DNA of 64,000 nt from Bog-532 sp963824545 (GCA_963824545.1 CAWGPP010000030.1:1-64000); one strand, 5' to 3'. Shown: positions 53,320 to 62,690, numbered from the stretch's first letter. The notes: generated by a model not told the origin, from the sequence alone. Numbers and translations: made by a program.

Positions 53320-54093
53320 ATGGAACTGAACGGAACCAGCGCAATCGTCTCCGGCGGTGCGAGCGGCCTCGGTGAGGCGACCGCCCGCGAGCTCGCCAAG
53401 GCCGGAGCCCTCGTCGTTGTCGCCGACCTGGCCGAGGAACGCGGCCAGGCGGTCGCGGCCGACATCGGCGGCGTGTTCGCGCGCACCGACGTGTCCGATG
53501 AGGCGTCTGTCGCCGCGGCGGTGGCGGCCGCGACCGGGACGGGGCGTCCGCTGCGGGCCGCCGTGAGCTGCGCGGGCATCGGCTGGGCGGCACGCACGGT
53601 GGGACGCGACGGTACACCGCATGACCTGGGCGCCTACCAGAAGGTCATGTCGATCAACCTGATCGGCACCTTTAACGTGCTGAGGCTGGCCGCCGCGGCC
53701 ATGGCGGCCACCGAGCCCGCGGACGCGGACGGGCAGCGCGGTGTCATCGTCAACACCTCGTCGGTGGCCGGTCTCGAAGGCCAGATCGGCCAGATCGCGT
53801 ACTCGGCGTCCAAGGGCGGCATCATCGGGATGACCGTGCCCGCGGCACGCGACCTGGCGGCGATCGGGGTCCGGGTCAATACGATCTGCCCGGGCATCAT
53901 CGACACCCCGATCTACGGCAGCGGCGCCGGCGCCGAGGAGTTCAAGGCCCGGCTCGCCGCGCCGATCGTCTTCCCGAAGCGGATGGGCCGTCCCGCCGAG
54001 TTCGGTCACCTGGTTCGGGCGCTGATCGAAAACGACTACATGAACGCCGAAGTCATCCGCTTCGACGCCGGCCTCCGCTTCCAGCCCAAATAA
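53320..54093 (+). CDS. Short-chain dehydrogenase/reductase (3-hydroxyacyl-CoA dehydrogenase type II-like)
   Basis: The 257-residue classical SDR has the NAD-binding loop VSGGASGLGEATARELAKAGA, with an acidic VVADL that favours NAD(H). The SCAG block, the catalytic Ser in NTSSVAGLEG and the Y-x-x-x-K pair in AYSASKGGIIGM are present, and the CPGIIDTPIYG segment follows. The overall pattern, including the FPKRMGRPAEFGHLVRALIEN end, matches 3-hydroxyacyl-CoA dehydrogenase type II enzymes used in fatty-acid or steroid oxidation. The exact substrate is uncertain. Convergent with the sigma-factor gene across a repeat element. Confidence 0.9.
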   Translation: MELNGTSAIVSGGASGLGEATARELAKAGALVVVADLAEERGQAVAADIGGVFARTDVSDEASVAAAVAAATGTGRPLRAAVSCAGIGWAARTVGRDGTPHDLGAYQKVMSINLIGTFNVLRLAAAAMAATEPADADGQRGVIVNTSSVAGLEGQIGQIAYSASKGGIIGMTVPAARDLAAIGVRVNTICPGIIDTPIYGSGAGAEEFKARLAAPIVFPKRMGRPAEFGHLVRALIENDYMNAEVIRFDAGLRFQPK

Positions 54094-54104
54094 GCGGCGA
54101 GCAC

Positions 54105-54357
54105 TGCAACGGGTTACGGCGAGGCGGTCGTTACCGGCTTAGCGAGCCGGGCCTTGTGCCCGGCGAGCGGCCGGTGCTGTCGGCGAGCACCACAACAGGA
54201 CCTACGGCGAGTCGCTCGTTACCGGCTTAGCGAGCCGGGCCTTGTGCCCGGCGAGCGGCCGGTGTGTCGGCGAAGTACCCCCGCGGGGCGCGGAGCGCAT
54301 TCGGGGGCCCCGGGGGGTCGTCCCCCCGGACTAGAACAGCCCCCCGGGCCAGCACAA
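54105..54357. repeat. 88-bp repeat family member 3 (two units with a different hairpin sequence)
   Basis: Two units spaced exactly 88 bp apart carry GTTACCGGCTTAGCGA, then a hairpin with 7-bp arms GCCGGGC and GCCCGGC around CTTGT (54146-54164 and 54234-54252). The second unit passes into GAGCGGCCGGTG, GTGTCGGCGAAGTACCCC and a GC-rich hairpin, as in the otsB-otsA array, and ends CCCCCGGGCCAGCACAA near the sigma-factor stop codon. Period, flanks and end module equal family member 1; only the hairpin arms differ. Confidence 0.92.
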
Positions 54358-54933
54358 TTAGCGCTGGTTGGCTGGGGCGGGGGGCAGGCCTGGGCTGGTG
54401 ACCTGCTCGCGGATCCGCCTGCGGCCGCGGTGCAGCCGGGACATGACGGTGCCGATCGGGGTGCCCATCATCTCGGCGATCTCGCGGTACGGGTAGCCCT
54501 CGATGTCGGCCAGGTACACCGCGGTCCGGAATTCGCCGGGCAGTTCCCGCAGCGCCCGCAGCAGATCGGAGTCCGTGATCCGGTCCAGGGCCTCGGCTTC
54601 CGCCGACGGGGACGGCGGGGCCAGCCGGTCGGCCGACATCTGCCAGTCAGCCAGGTCGCCGCCCAGCGCCTGCTGCGGCTCACGCTTGCGCTTCCGGTAC
54701 ACGTTGATGAACGTGGTGGTCAAGATGCGGTTCAGCCACGCCCGGAGGTTCGTGCCCGTCTGGAACTGGTGGAAGGCCGCGTACGCCTTTACCGACGTCT
54801 CCTGCACGAGGTCTTCGGCGTCGGTCGGGTTACGCGTCATCCGCAGGGCAGCGGGATACAGCTGGCCGAGCTGAGGCACGACGTCACGCTCGAACCGGGC
54901 ACGGCTCTCTTCGGCCTCGTCACTGGCGCTCAT
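54358..54933 (-). CDS. ECF RNA polymerase sigma factor (SigR/SigH-like)
   Basis: The 191-residue protein has region 2 (LYPAALRMTRNPTDAEDLVQETSVKAYAAFHQFQTGTNLRAWLNRILTTTFINVYRK), with the -10 binding helix and the TNLRAWL motif typical of the redox-responsive SigR/SigH group (ECF12). Region 4 follows (ALRELPGEFRTAVYLADIEGYPYREIAEMMGTPIGTVMSRLHRGRRRIRE). SigR is normally followed by rsrA, a zinc anti-sigma factor, but no such gene is next to it. The reading frame ends in the repeat element. It is the first gene on this strand before Pmt (144 bp upstream, same direction), yet the gap suggests separate units. Confidence 0.9.
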   Translation of the reverse strand: MSASDEAEESRARFERDVVPQLGQLYPAALRMTRNPTDAEDLVQETSVKAYAAFHQFQTGTNLRAWLNRILTTTFINVYRKRKREPQQALGGDLADWQMSADRLAPPSPSAEAEALDRITDSDLLRALRELPGEFRTAVYLADIEGYPYREIAEMMGTPIGTVMSRLHRGRRRIREQVTSPGLPPAPANQR

Positions 54934-55077
54934 TCATTTTCTCCGGGCTCGATCTTGCTACTTACTAGTAGACGTTCGGGACGGCAAGATAGCTCGCCAA
55001 TGTAATGCAAATCACAAACGCCTGCGATCTCGCTTGCACGTTACATCCTGGGAGCTGTGAGCAGGCTGAACGTGCCC

Positions 55078-56643
55078 TCAGATCCAGCCGTGATACCACA
55101 TGCGGGATAGCCAGGCGGTGTACGGGATCACCTTTCCGGCCAGAACCGGGTATAGGTACACGAAATTCAGCAGGACCACGAGCAGATAGGCCCCGCTGAC
55201 CGCCGCGCCGATGGACCGGCGCGGGATGCTGGCACGGGCCGCGCCGATGATCAGCCCCAGGCACAGCGTGATCGACAGGATGAGGAACGGCTCGAACTCC
55301 GTGGCGTAGTAGAAGAACTTCGTCCGCGAGACGAACGGGAACCAGGTCAGCCAGCCCGCCGACACCGCGAGGACGGTCGCGCCCGCCCGCCAGTCCCGGT
55401 GCAGCAGCCACCAGAAGAGGCAGAAGATCAGCGCCGGGATCGACGCCCACCAGATCGCCGGGGTGCCAATCGCGAGGACTTCCTGTGAACAGTGCGGCGC
55501 GGCGCTGCACGCGGCGCCGGACGTGGGCGCGGAGTAGTAGTAGGCGACCGGCCGGGACAGCACCAGCCAGTCCCACGGCTGGGACTCATACGGATGATGC
55601 GTGTGCAGGCCCACGCTGAACTGGAGCATCTGGACGTGGTACTCGTACAGCGAGTAGAGCGCGGACAGAACCGGCGTGTGCACCCCCTGCGCGGCCGCGT
55701 AGCTGCGGTCATAGCCTAGGGAAGACGCGAACCAGCCACTCCAGGAAGCGACGTAGACCGCCAGCGGCAGCACCCCGAACGTGAGCGGCAGCCACTTGCC
55801 GTCATGCTGCAGGGCGCCACGCCAGAAATGGCTGACGCCCGCGGCGCGGCGCGCTCCCACGTCCCACGCGATGGCCAGGCCGGCGAACGCGATGACGTAC
55901 CAGATCGCATCCCATTTGCAGGCGCAGGCACAGCCGATGAAGAAGCCGGCCGCGACCCGCCACCAGTGGATGCCGATTCCCGGGCCGGCGTCGCTCGTCC
56001 CCGTGGCCGCCACCGCCGTGGCCAGCCGGGCGCGCGACACGTCGCGGTCGATCACCAGGCAGCCGAACGAGGCCAGCACGAAGAACATCAGGAAGATGTC
56101 GAGCAGCCCGGTGCGGCTCATGACGAACTCCAGGCCGTCCAGCGACATCAGCAGGCCTGCGATGCAGCCCAGCAGCGTCGACCTGGTCATCCGCCGGGTG
56201 ATACGGCAGATGAGGAGGATCGCCAGTGACCCGAAAACGGCGGCAGAAAAGCGCCAGCCGAAAGAGTTCAGGCCGAAGAGCCATTCGCCGGCGGCGATGA
56301 TCCACTTTCCCAGCGGCGGCATCACCACGTATTCGGCGCCCGGCGCGAAAATGCGCGTGCTTCCCGACTGGATGATCGAGTTGGCGTTACTGACCAGATT
56401 GTGCTCAACGCCGAAGTTCAGGAAGCTGTACGCGTCCTTCGCGTAGTAGGTCTCGTCGAAGATCAGCGCGCGCGGGACGCGGAGCCGGTTGAACCGCAGG
56501 TAGGCGCCGAACGCGGTGACCAGCAGCGGCCCCAGCCAGCCCAGGATGCGGTCCGTGGGCAGCGGCGCGATCAGCCGGTCGCGCAGCGCCGACGTTTCGC
56601 CCGCCGTTTCGGTGGCCGGTACGCCGGCCTCGGTTGCCGCCAT
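55078..56643 (-). CDS. Dolichyl-phosphate-mannose-type protein O-mannosyltransferase (PMT family)
   Basis: The 521-residue membrane protein has the GT39 signature: RALIFDETYYAKDAYSFL with the catalytic DE pair, GKWIIAAGEWLFG, a long N-terminal luminal loop with VVMPPLGK, and about 11 membrane helices. GCACACKWDAIWYV and DWLVLSRPVAYYY are also family features, and the C-terminal FFYYATEFEPFLILS is conserved. It would transfer mannose from polyprenyl-phosphate-mannose to exported proteins. ATG 56643 is the first in-frame ATG; the longer frame lacks membrane features. It is divergent from rsmI with 49 bp between, the arrangement usual in actinobacteria. Confidence 0.93.
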   Translation of the reverse strand: MAATEAGVPATETAGETSALRDRLIAPLPTDRILGWLGPLLVTAFGAYLRFNRLRVPRALIFDETYYAKDAYSFLNFGVEHNLVSNANSIIQSGSTRIFAPGAEYVVMPPLGKWIIAAGEWLFGLNSFGWRFSAAVFGSLAILLICRITRRMTRSTLLGCIAGLLMSLDGLEFVMSRTGLLDIFLMFFVLASFGCLVIDRDVSRARLATAVAATGTSDAGPGIGIHWWRVAAGFFIGCACACKWDAIWYVIAFAGLAIAWDVGARRAAGVSHFWRGALQHDGKWLPLTFGVLPLAVYVASWSGWFASSLGYDRSYAAAQGVHTPVLSALYSLYEYHVQMLQFSVGLHTHHPYESQPWDWLVLSRPVAYYYSAPTSGAACSAAPHCSQEVLAIGTPAIWWASIPALIFCLFWWLLHRDWRAGATVLAVSAGWLTWFPFVSRTKFFYYATEFEPFLILSITLCLGLIIGAARASIPRRSIGAAVSGAYLLVVLLNFVYLYPVLAGKVIPYTAWLSRMWYHGWI

Positions 56644-56692
56644 CGCTGCATATCGTACGGGATGGATACCTGGCCGTAGAGAAGGAAAGTGA

Positions 56693-57598
56693 ATGCGCGG
56701 CGGAGAAGAAAGCGCCCGGGACGCCGTCGATGGCACGCATGGCCCCGCCGTCGGCACGCTGATCCTGGCGGCGGCGCCGATCGGCCGGCTGGAGGACGCC
56801 TCACGCCGCTTCGCGGCCGAACTGGCGGCCGCTCCCGTGATTGCCGCGGAGGACACCCGCCGGCTGCGGCGGCTGGCCGCCCGCCTGGACGTCGAGCTGA
56901 CCGGCCGCGTGGTCTCTTACTACGACGCGGTCGAGGCGGAACGCCAGGCTTATCTGCTCGGAGAACTGCGGGCCGGCCACGACGTTTTCCTCGTGACCGA
57001 CGCCGGCATGCCGGGCGTCAGCGATCCGGGCTACCGGCTGACCGCGGCCGCGGCCGCGGCGGGGATCCGGGTGACCGTCCTGCCGGGGCCGTCGGCCGTG
57101 ACCGCGGCGCTCGCCGTCTCCGGGCTGCCCACGGACCGTTTCTGCTTCGAGGGGTTCCCGCCCCGGGGCCGCGGGGAGCGCGCCCGGCGGTTCGCCGAGC
57201 TGGTTGGCGAGCGCCGGACGCTGGTGTTCTTTGAGTCACCGCGGCGGGCCGGGAGCACGCTCAGCGAGCTATCGGAGGCCTTCGGGCCGCAGCGGCGCGC
57301 CGTCGTCTGCCGAGAGCTGACCAAGACGCACGAGGAGGTCCGCCGCGGCACCCTGGGCGAGCTGGCCGCCTGGGCGGCGGGGGGCCTGCTCGGTGAGATC
57401 ACCATGGTTGTCGAGGGCGCCCCGGCCGTGGGCCGGGACGGGGACACCGCCGGGGTCGGCGAGGCGGTCGAGGAGGTAACCCGCCGGGTCGCCGGCGGCC
57501 TGTCCCGCCGGGATGCGATCGCGGCCGTCGTGGCCGAGACCGGCCTGCCCCGCAACCTCGTCTACGACGCCGTGGTCTCGCCGCGCGCCAGTTCCTGA
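56693..57598 (+). CDS. rsmI: 16S rRNA (cytidine-2'-O)-methyltransferase
   Basis: The 301-residue SAM-dependent enzyme of the tetrapyrrole-methylase fold shows GTLILAAAPIGRLEDAS, IAAEDTRRLRRLAARL, LVTDAGMPGVSDPGYRL, TVLPGPSAVTAALAVSGLPTDRFCFEGF, VFFESPRRAG and CRELTKTHEEVRRGTLGEL, all RsmI motifs. It methylates C1402 of 16S rRNA. AGAAGGA precedes the ATG. The 3' end overlaps by 37 bp the convergent membrane-protein gene. Adjacent to the divergent pmt gene as in many actinobacteria. Confidence 0.95.
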   Translation: MRGGEESARDAVDGTHGPAVGTLILAAAPIGRLEDASRRFAAELAAAPVIAAEDTRRLRRLAARLDVELTGRVVSYYDAVEAERQAYLLGELRAGHDVFLVTDAGMPGVSDPGYRLTAAAAAAGIRVTVLPGPSAVTAALAVSGLPTDRFCFEGFPPRGRGERARRFAELVGERRTLVFFESPRRAGSTLSELSEAFGPQRRAVVCRELTKTHEEVRRGTLGELAAWAAGGLLGEITMVVEGAPAVGRDGDTAGVGEAVEEVTRRVAGGLSRRDAIAAVVAETGLPRNLVYDAVVSPRASS

Positions 57599-59178
57599 TC
57601 CGCCGGGCCCTGCGGGCTCGGCGGCGCCGCTGCTGCGTCCGTTCCGGTAGAGCGGCGCGCCCGGCGGGCGTCCAGCCAGTTGCGCGCGGTGGTGTCCCGG
57701 CCGAACGCCATCGCGGCCGCGAGACAGGCGAACGGCACCGCCGGCAGCACGTACCGGTAGTCGAATTCGGCTGTCGCGGCCGGCTCGACGATCAGCGCCA
57801 CCGAGATTATCCACGGCATCGTGGCCTCACCGCCCAGCCGCCGCCAGGCCAGGACCATGCCGCCGAGCCCGACGGCCAGGATGGCGCCGTACACCGACCC
57901 CGGCAGCCAGACGTAGCGCTGCCAGCCGCGGATGATGCCGGCGAACGGCTCGACCACGTCGGTCAGCGGGTTGCCGCGGACGTAGTAGGCGACATCAGAG
58001 TTGTACGACCCGACGTGGGCGCGGGCCCACGACGGGACGGCGAGCGATTTGTAGCCGAACAGGTACTCGTTGTAGGTCGGTGCGTTCGGGAAGGTGTAGC
58101 GCCGCCACTCGAAGACGCGGCCCGTGTCGTACGCCACGGCCTGGGCGTAGGCCAGCGGCTGCGCCTCGATCGCGCGCTTGGCGAAGTCCTCGGCAAGCTG
58201 GTTGGGCAGCGGCGAGAACTTCGATGGCGGGAAGCGGTCCAGCGGGGAGACATTGGTCCAGATATAGGCCTGCGCGATCGGGCGCTTACCCGGCGGGGTC
58301 GTCGTGCACAGCGACAGCTCGTCCGCGGGCACGTGCATCTTGGAGCACTCGGCGAAGGACATGACACGCGAGTACAGGAAGATGCCGGTGCTGTCGGTCA
58401 TCGCGAACTGCCCGTAGTCCGCGTAGAACCACGAGCAGTACAGCAGCACCGGGACGAGGCAGGCGACGACGGTGCCGGCCAGGGCACGCCAGCCGATCCG
58501 CCGGATGATGATGTACACCGCGAAGAGGGCCAGGAACGGCAGCCCCTGCGACCGGACCGTGGCCGACACGCCCAGGATCAGGCCGATCAGCGTGCAGCGC
58601 TGCCACGACGGCTTGGCGTCCCACAGCAGCAGCGTGGTGGCCGCCGCGAGCAGGAACTCGAACAGGACGTCACTGACGATCAGGTGCTCGAGCTGGATCT
58701 GGAAGGCGTCGAACAGCACCGGAACCGCGGCCAGGGCGGCGATCCAGGGCCGGACGCCGAACCGGTGCCTGGCCAGCGCATAGACCATGACGCCGACGGC
58801 GACGCCCATCAGGTGTTGCAAGATCGTTACCACCGCGAAGCTGTGCAGCGGTTCCAGAATCTTCAGGAACACCGCGTAACCCGCGGGCCGCGTCACATCG
58901 GGGTGCAGGCCGATCACGTCGCCCATGTACTGGAACGAGTCGTTGAACCAGGACTGCCATTCGTAGCCCAGCTCAGCGTCGGCCCGCAGGAGCAGTGCCG
59001 GGATCAGGAGCAGGACGAACAGCCGATTTCCGCTGATCAGGGCGCGAATCCCGGCGGGTGACAGCAGGAACGCGCGCCGGCCGCCTGCGTCCTGCTCGGG
59101 ACCGGAACGGTTCCGGGAAAGCGAGCCGGGCCGGCGGGTCAGCAGCGCCCACCACGGGCTTGAGGCCGGTGCGGTCAA
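57562..59178 (-). CDS. Polytopic membrane protein, ArnT/GT39-like glycosyltransferase
   Basis: The 538-residue protein has about 11 membrane helices. A first extracytoplasmic loop contains the short DSFQYMGDVIGLHPDVTRPAGY element with an acidic pair; a large loop after helix 7 (about residues 265-390) precedes the last helices. The layout and the GYEWQSWFNDSFQYMGD segment fit the GT-C/ArnT-like group that moves sugars from polyprenyl carriers. The substrate is unknown. The TTG start is supported by AAGGAGG 7 nt upstream. It lies between rsmI and a GT2-type gene, suggesting shared work in lipid-linked sugar transfer. Confidence 0.8.
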   Translation of the reverse strand: MTAPASSPWWALLTRRPGSLSRNRSGPEQDAGGRRAFLLSPAGIRALISGNRLFVLLLIPALLLRADAELGYEWQSWFNDSFQYMGDVIGLHPDVTRPAGYAVFLKILEPLHSFAVVTILQHLMGVAVGVMVYALARHRFGVRPWIAALAAVPVLFDAFQIQLEHLIVSDVLFEFLLAAATTLLLWDAKPSWQRCTLIGLILGVSATVRSQGLPFLALFAVYIIIRRIGWRALAGTVVACLVPVLLYCSWFYADYGQFAMTDSTGIFLYSRVMSFAECSKMHVPADELSLCTTTPPGKRPIAQAYIWTNVSPLDRFPPSKFSPLPNQLAEDFAKRAIEAQPLAYAQAVAYDTGRVFEWRRYTFPNAPTYNEYLFGYKSLAVPSWARAHVGSYNSDVAYYVRGNPLTDVVEPFAGIIRGWQRYVWLPGSVYGAILAVGLGGMVLAWRRLGGEATMPWIISVALIVEPAATAEFDYRYVLPAVPFACLAAAMAFGRDTTARNWLDARRARRSTGTDAAAAPPSPQGPADQELARGETTAS

Positions 59179-59430
59179 CCCGGACCCTCCTTGTATTATT
59201 GCCGTGACTCATCGCGCAACGTCGTGACTCCGTCACACAGCGCTTTGTCATACGCTTTGTCATGCATCGCCGGTACTGGCCGCCCGGCATGCATTCTTTC
59301 GCCTACGGTATTACGGTGCGGCAGCGGCCCGGGTGATCGCGGGCTGCATCCTGGGCCTGGCGCCTTTCCCACGCTACCTGGCGCAAAACTTCAGCGGATG
59401 GTGAAACCCGTGAGCAGTAAGGGAGATGAC

Positions 59431-60849
59431 GTGGAGCTGACCGTCGTCATGCCGTGTCTCAATGAGGCTGAGACGGTCGCGACGTGCGTCCGCAAGGCCG
59501 TGGGATTCCTTCATGAGCATGACATCAGCGGTGAGGTGATCGTCGCCGACAACGGCAGCACCGACGGCAGCCAGCAGCTGGCGACCGACGCCGGCGCCCG
59601 GGTGGTGCCCGTCTCAGAGAAGGGTTACGGCAACGCCCTGATGGGCGGGATCGTGGCCGCCCGCGGCCGCTTCATCATCATGGGCGACGCGGACGACAGC
59701 TACGACTTCACCAACCTGATGCCCTTCATCGAGAAGCTCAGGGACGGGGCCGACCTGGTGATGGGCAACAGGTTCGCGGGCGGCATCGAGCCGGGCGCCA
59801 TGCCGCCGCTGCACCGGTACCTCGGCAACCCGGTGCTCAGCTTCGTCGGCCGGCTCTTCTTCGGCAGCAAGATCGGCGACTTCCACTGCGGCCTGCGCGG
59901 CTTCCGCCGGGACAGCGTGATGAAGCTCGGCCTGCAGGCCACCGGCATGGAGTTCGCCAGCGAGCTCGTGGTCAAGGCGACGCTCGCCAAGCAGCGCATC
60001 ACCGAGGTGCCGACCACGCTGGCCAAGGACGGCCGGAGCCGGCCGCCGCACCTGCACACCTGGCGGGACGGATGGCGTCACCTGCGCTTTCTGCTCCTGT
60101 TCAGCCCGCGCTGGCTGTTCTTTTTCCCAGGCCTGGCGGTCTTCGTTCTCGGCGTGGCGATCGGGGCGGTCGTCATCCCGCGGCCGTTCAGCATCGGCTC
60201 GGTCACCTTCGACGTCGACACGCTCGTCGCCGCCTCGGCCATGGTGGTCATCGGCTTCCAGTCGGTCCTGTTCGCGCTGTTCACCCAGGTGTACGCGAGC
60301 GCCGAGGGCTTCCTGCCGGAGGACAAGCGGGTCCGGCACATTCTCAAGACGCTGAGCCTGGAACGCGGGTTGCTGGCCGGCGGCGCGCTCGCCGTGGCCG
60401 GGATCGTCGGCCTGGTCTTCTCGTTCTTCTACTGGAACAGCGCCCGGTTCGGCGCCCTCAACTACGACCACGCGCTCCGGCTGGTCGTCCCCTCGGCGAC
60501 CGCGCTGATCGTCAGCTGCCAGATCATCCTCGGCACCTTCTTCCTGTCCATCCTGGGCATCCGCCGGACCCGGCACCCGGCCATGGGCGCGCTGGAGACC
60601 GACGAGGAGGCCCGCGAGGCCGCGCCGGGCAGGGTCGCCCGCAGCAGGCCCGACGGTGCCGTCGGCACCGTCGGGGTCGACGCCGGTGCGCCCGCCACGG
60701 GGACGGCCGCCCCCGTGGCCGCGCCCGCTCAGACCCGAAGCACCGCCCATGGCGCGCCGGCCGCCGCGGACGAGGCCGGCAGCGTGCCCGCCGGGGCGGG
60801 GAGCGACGTTCGCGGGGCTGGCTCCGACGGGGCGCCAATTCGCGACTAG
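59431..60849 (+). CDS. Glycosyltransferase family 2 protein with membrane domain
   Basis: The protein (472 residues from GTG 59431) has a GT2 domain at about 1-220: VVMPCLNEAETVATCV, VIVADNGSTDGSQQLA and the metal-binding IMGDADDSYDFTNL (D-x-D). GDFHCGLRGFRRDSV is the polyprenyl-phosphate-sugar synthase type. C-terminal membrane helices follow (RWLFFFPGLAVFVLGVAIGAVVIP; MVVIGFQSVLFALF; ALAVAGIVGLVFSFFYW; LIVSCQIILGTFFLSILGI), and the tail is Ala/Gly-rich. AAGGGAG 5 nt before this GTG decides the start; ATG 59398 would add 11 residues. It likely supplies polyprenyl-phosphate sugars. Confidence 0.88.
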   Translation: MELTVVMPCLNEAETVATCVRKAVGFLHEHDISGEVIVADNGSTDGSQQLATDAGARVVPVSEKGYGNALMGGIVAARGRFIIMGDADDSYDFTNLMPFIEKLRDGADLVMGNRFAGGIEPGAMPPLHRYLGNPVLSFVGRLFFGSKIGDFHCGLRGFRRDSVMKLGLQATGMEFASELVVKATLAKQRITEVPTTLAKDGRSRPPHLHTWRDGWRHLRFLLLFSPRWLFFFPGLAVFVLGVAIGAVVIPRPFSIGSVTFDVDTLVAASAMVVIGFQSVLFALFTQVYASAEGFLPEDKRVRHILKTLSLERGLLAGGALAVAGIVGLVFSFFYWNSARFGALNYDHALRLVVPSATALIVSCQIILGTFFLSILGIRRTRHPAMGALETDEEAREAAPGRVARSRPDGAVGTVGVDAGAPATGTAAPVAAPAQTRSTAHGAPAAADEAGSVPAGAGSDVRGAGSDGAPIRD

Positions 60850-60878
60850 CAGCCAGCGGGTGGCCCTAGGCTTGGACC

Positions 60879-62690
60879 ATGTCCTCGCCAACTCAGCCAG
60901 GCCGGCACATTCTGGCCGCACCGGCCTGGCCGTACGCCAACGGTCCCCGGCACATCGGTCACGTCTCCGGGTTCGGGCTGCCCTGCGACATGTTCAGCCG
61001 CTACCAGCGGATGGCGGGGAACAAGGTGCTGATGGTGAGCGGCACCGACGAGCACGGCACCCCGATCCAGGTGCAGGCCGACGCCGAGGGTGTATCCGCC
61101 CGCGAGCTGGCGGACCGGTACAACCGCATCATCGCCGAGGACCTGACCGGCCTGAACATGTCGTACGACCTGTTCACCCGGACGACAACGCGCAACCACT
61201 ACGCGGTCACGCAGGAGATCTTCCTCGGGCTGTACCGCAACGGCTACATTTTCCCGCGGACGACGCTCGGCGCCATCTCCCCGTCCACCGGGCGCACGCT
61301 GCCCGACCGTTACATCGAGGGAACCTGCCCGATCTGCGGGTACGAGAGCGCCCGCGGCGATCAGTGTGACAACTGCGGCAACCAGCTCGACCCGGTGGAC
61401 CTGATCCGCCCGCGATCCCGGATCAACGGGGAGACGCCGCAGTTTGTCGAGGAGGAGCACTTCTTCTTCGACCTGCCCGCCTTCGCCGACGTGCTGGGCG
61501 CCTGGCTGCAGAGCAAGAGCGGCCAGTGGCGGCCGAACGTGCTCAAGTTCTCACTCAATCTGCTCAACGATCTGAAGCCGCGCGCCTACACCAGGGACCT
61601 GGACTGGGGCGTCCCGGTCCCGCTGGACGGCTGGCGGGACCGCCCGGACAAGCGGATCTACGTCTGGTTCGACGCGGTGGTCGGCTACCTGTCCGCGTCC
61701 ATCGAGTGGGCGCGGCGTTCCGGTGACCCGGACGCCTGGCGGGCCTGGTGGCAGTCGCCGGACGCCGAGTCGTACTACTTCATGGGCAAGGACAACATCG
61801 TCTTCCACGCCGAAATCTGGCCGGCCATGCTGCTCGGCTACAACGGCCAGGGAGACAAGGGCGGGACGCCCGGCTCCCTGGGCACGCTCAAACTCCCGTC
61901 TGAGATCGTCTCCAGTGAGTATCTGACGATGGAGGGCCGGAAGTTCTCCTCCTCCCGCAACGTCGTGATCTACGTACGTGACTTCCTCGAGCGCTACAAC
62001 GTGGACGCGCTGCGGTACTACGTGGCCGTGGCCGGGCCCGAGAATCAGGACACCGACTTCACCTGGAGCGAGTTCGTCCGCCGCAACAACGACGAGCTGG
62101 TGGCCACCTGGGGCAACCTGGTCAACCGCTCGGTCTCGTTCGCGGCCAGGAACATCGGGTCGATCCCGGCGGCCGGGACGCTGACCGACGTGGACGCGGC
62201 GCTGCTGGAGCACTCCCGGCAGGCGTTCGGCGCGGTCGGCGCGCACCTGGGGCGGTCCCGGTTCAAGCTGGCCTCCGGCGAGGCCATGCGGGTCGTCGCC
62301 GAGGCGAACAAGTACATCTCCGAGCAGGCGCCGTGGAAGCTGCGGGAAACCGACCCGGACCGGATGCGGACGATCCTGCACGTCGCGCTGCAGGCGGTCG
62401 ACGACGCCAAGACGCTGCTCACACCGTTCCTGCCGGGCTCGTCCCAGCGGGTCTTCGAGATGCTCGGCGGGTCCGGCGACTGGTCCGGCACGCCGGAGAT
62501 CCGGGAAGTGGACGAGGAGGGCGGCCCCGCCTACCCCGTGATCACCGGCCGGTATGAGGGCGCGGCGCGCTGGGAGTCCCGGCCGATCCAGCCGGGCACG
62601 CCGCTCACGGTGCCCGCCCCGCTGTTCCCCAAGCTCGACAAGTCCGTGGCCGACGAGGAAGTCGCCCGGCTTCGGGAATCCGGGACCTGA
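60879..62690 (+). CDS. metG: Methionyl-tRNA synthetase
   Basis: The 603-residue class I synthetase has the HIGH motif (residues 25-28 in GPRHIGHVSGFG) and MVSGTDEHGTPIQV. A Zn-binding knuckle CPICGYESARGDQCDNCG follows, then the catalytic YVWFDAVVGYLSAS and SSEYLTMEGRKFSSSRN (KMSKS equivalent). The C-terminal anticodon-binding helices are conserved. It charges tRNA-Met. It ends with TGATG shared with tatD, so translation is coupled. The block metG-tatD-rsmA is the common actinobacterial order. Confidence 0.97.
   Translation: MSSPTQPGRHILAAPAWPYANGPRHIGHVSGFGLPCDMFSRYQRMAGNKVLMVSGTDEHGTPIQVQADAEGVSARELADRYNRIIAEDLTGLNMSYDLFTRTTTRNHYAVTQEIFLGLYRNGYIFPRTTLGAISPSTGRTLPDRYIEGTCPICGYESARGDQCDNCGNQLDPVDLIRPRSRINGETPQFVEEEHFFFDLPAFADVLGAWLQSKSGQWRPNVLKFSLNLLNDLKPRAYTRDLDWGVPVPLDGWRDRPDKRIYVWFDAVVGYLSASIEWARRSGDPDAWRAWWQSPDAESYYFMGKDNIVFHAEIWPAMLLGYNGQGDKGGTPGSLGTLKLPSEIVSSEYLTMEGRKFSSSRNVVIYVRDFLERYNVDALRYYVAVAGPENQDTDFTWSEFVRRNNDELVATWGNLVNRSVSFAARNIGSIPAAGTLTDVDAALLEHSRQAFGAVGAHLGRSRFKLASGEAMRVVAEANKYISEQAPWKLRETDPDRMRTILHVALQAVDDAKTLLTPFLPGSSQRVFEMLGGSGDWSGTPEIREVDEEGGPAYPVITGRYEGAARWESRPIQPGTPLTVPAPLFPKLDKSVADEEVARLRESGT

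Noticed and set aside
54965..55576. Separate minus-strand gene in the pmt 3' region
   Set aside because: It is a shadow frame of the mannosyltransferase, with no independent motifs.
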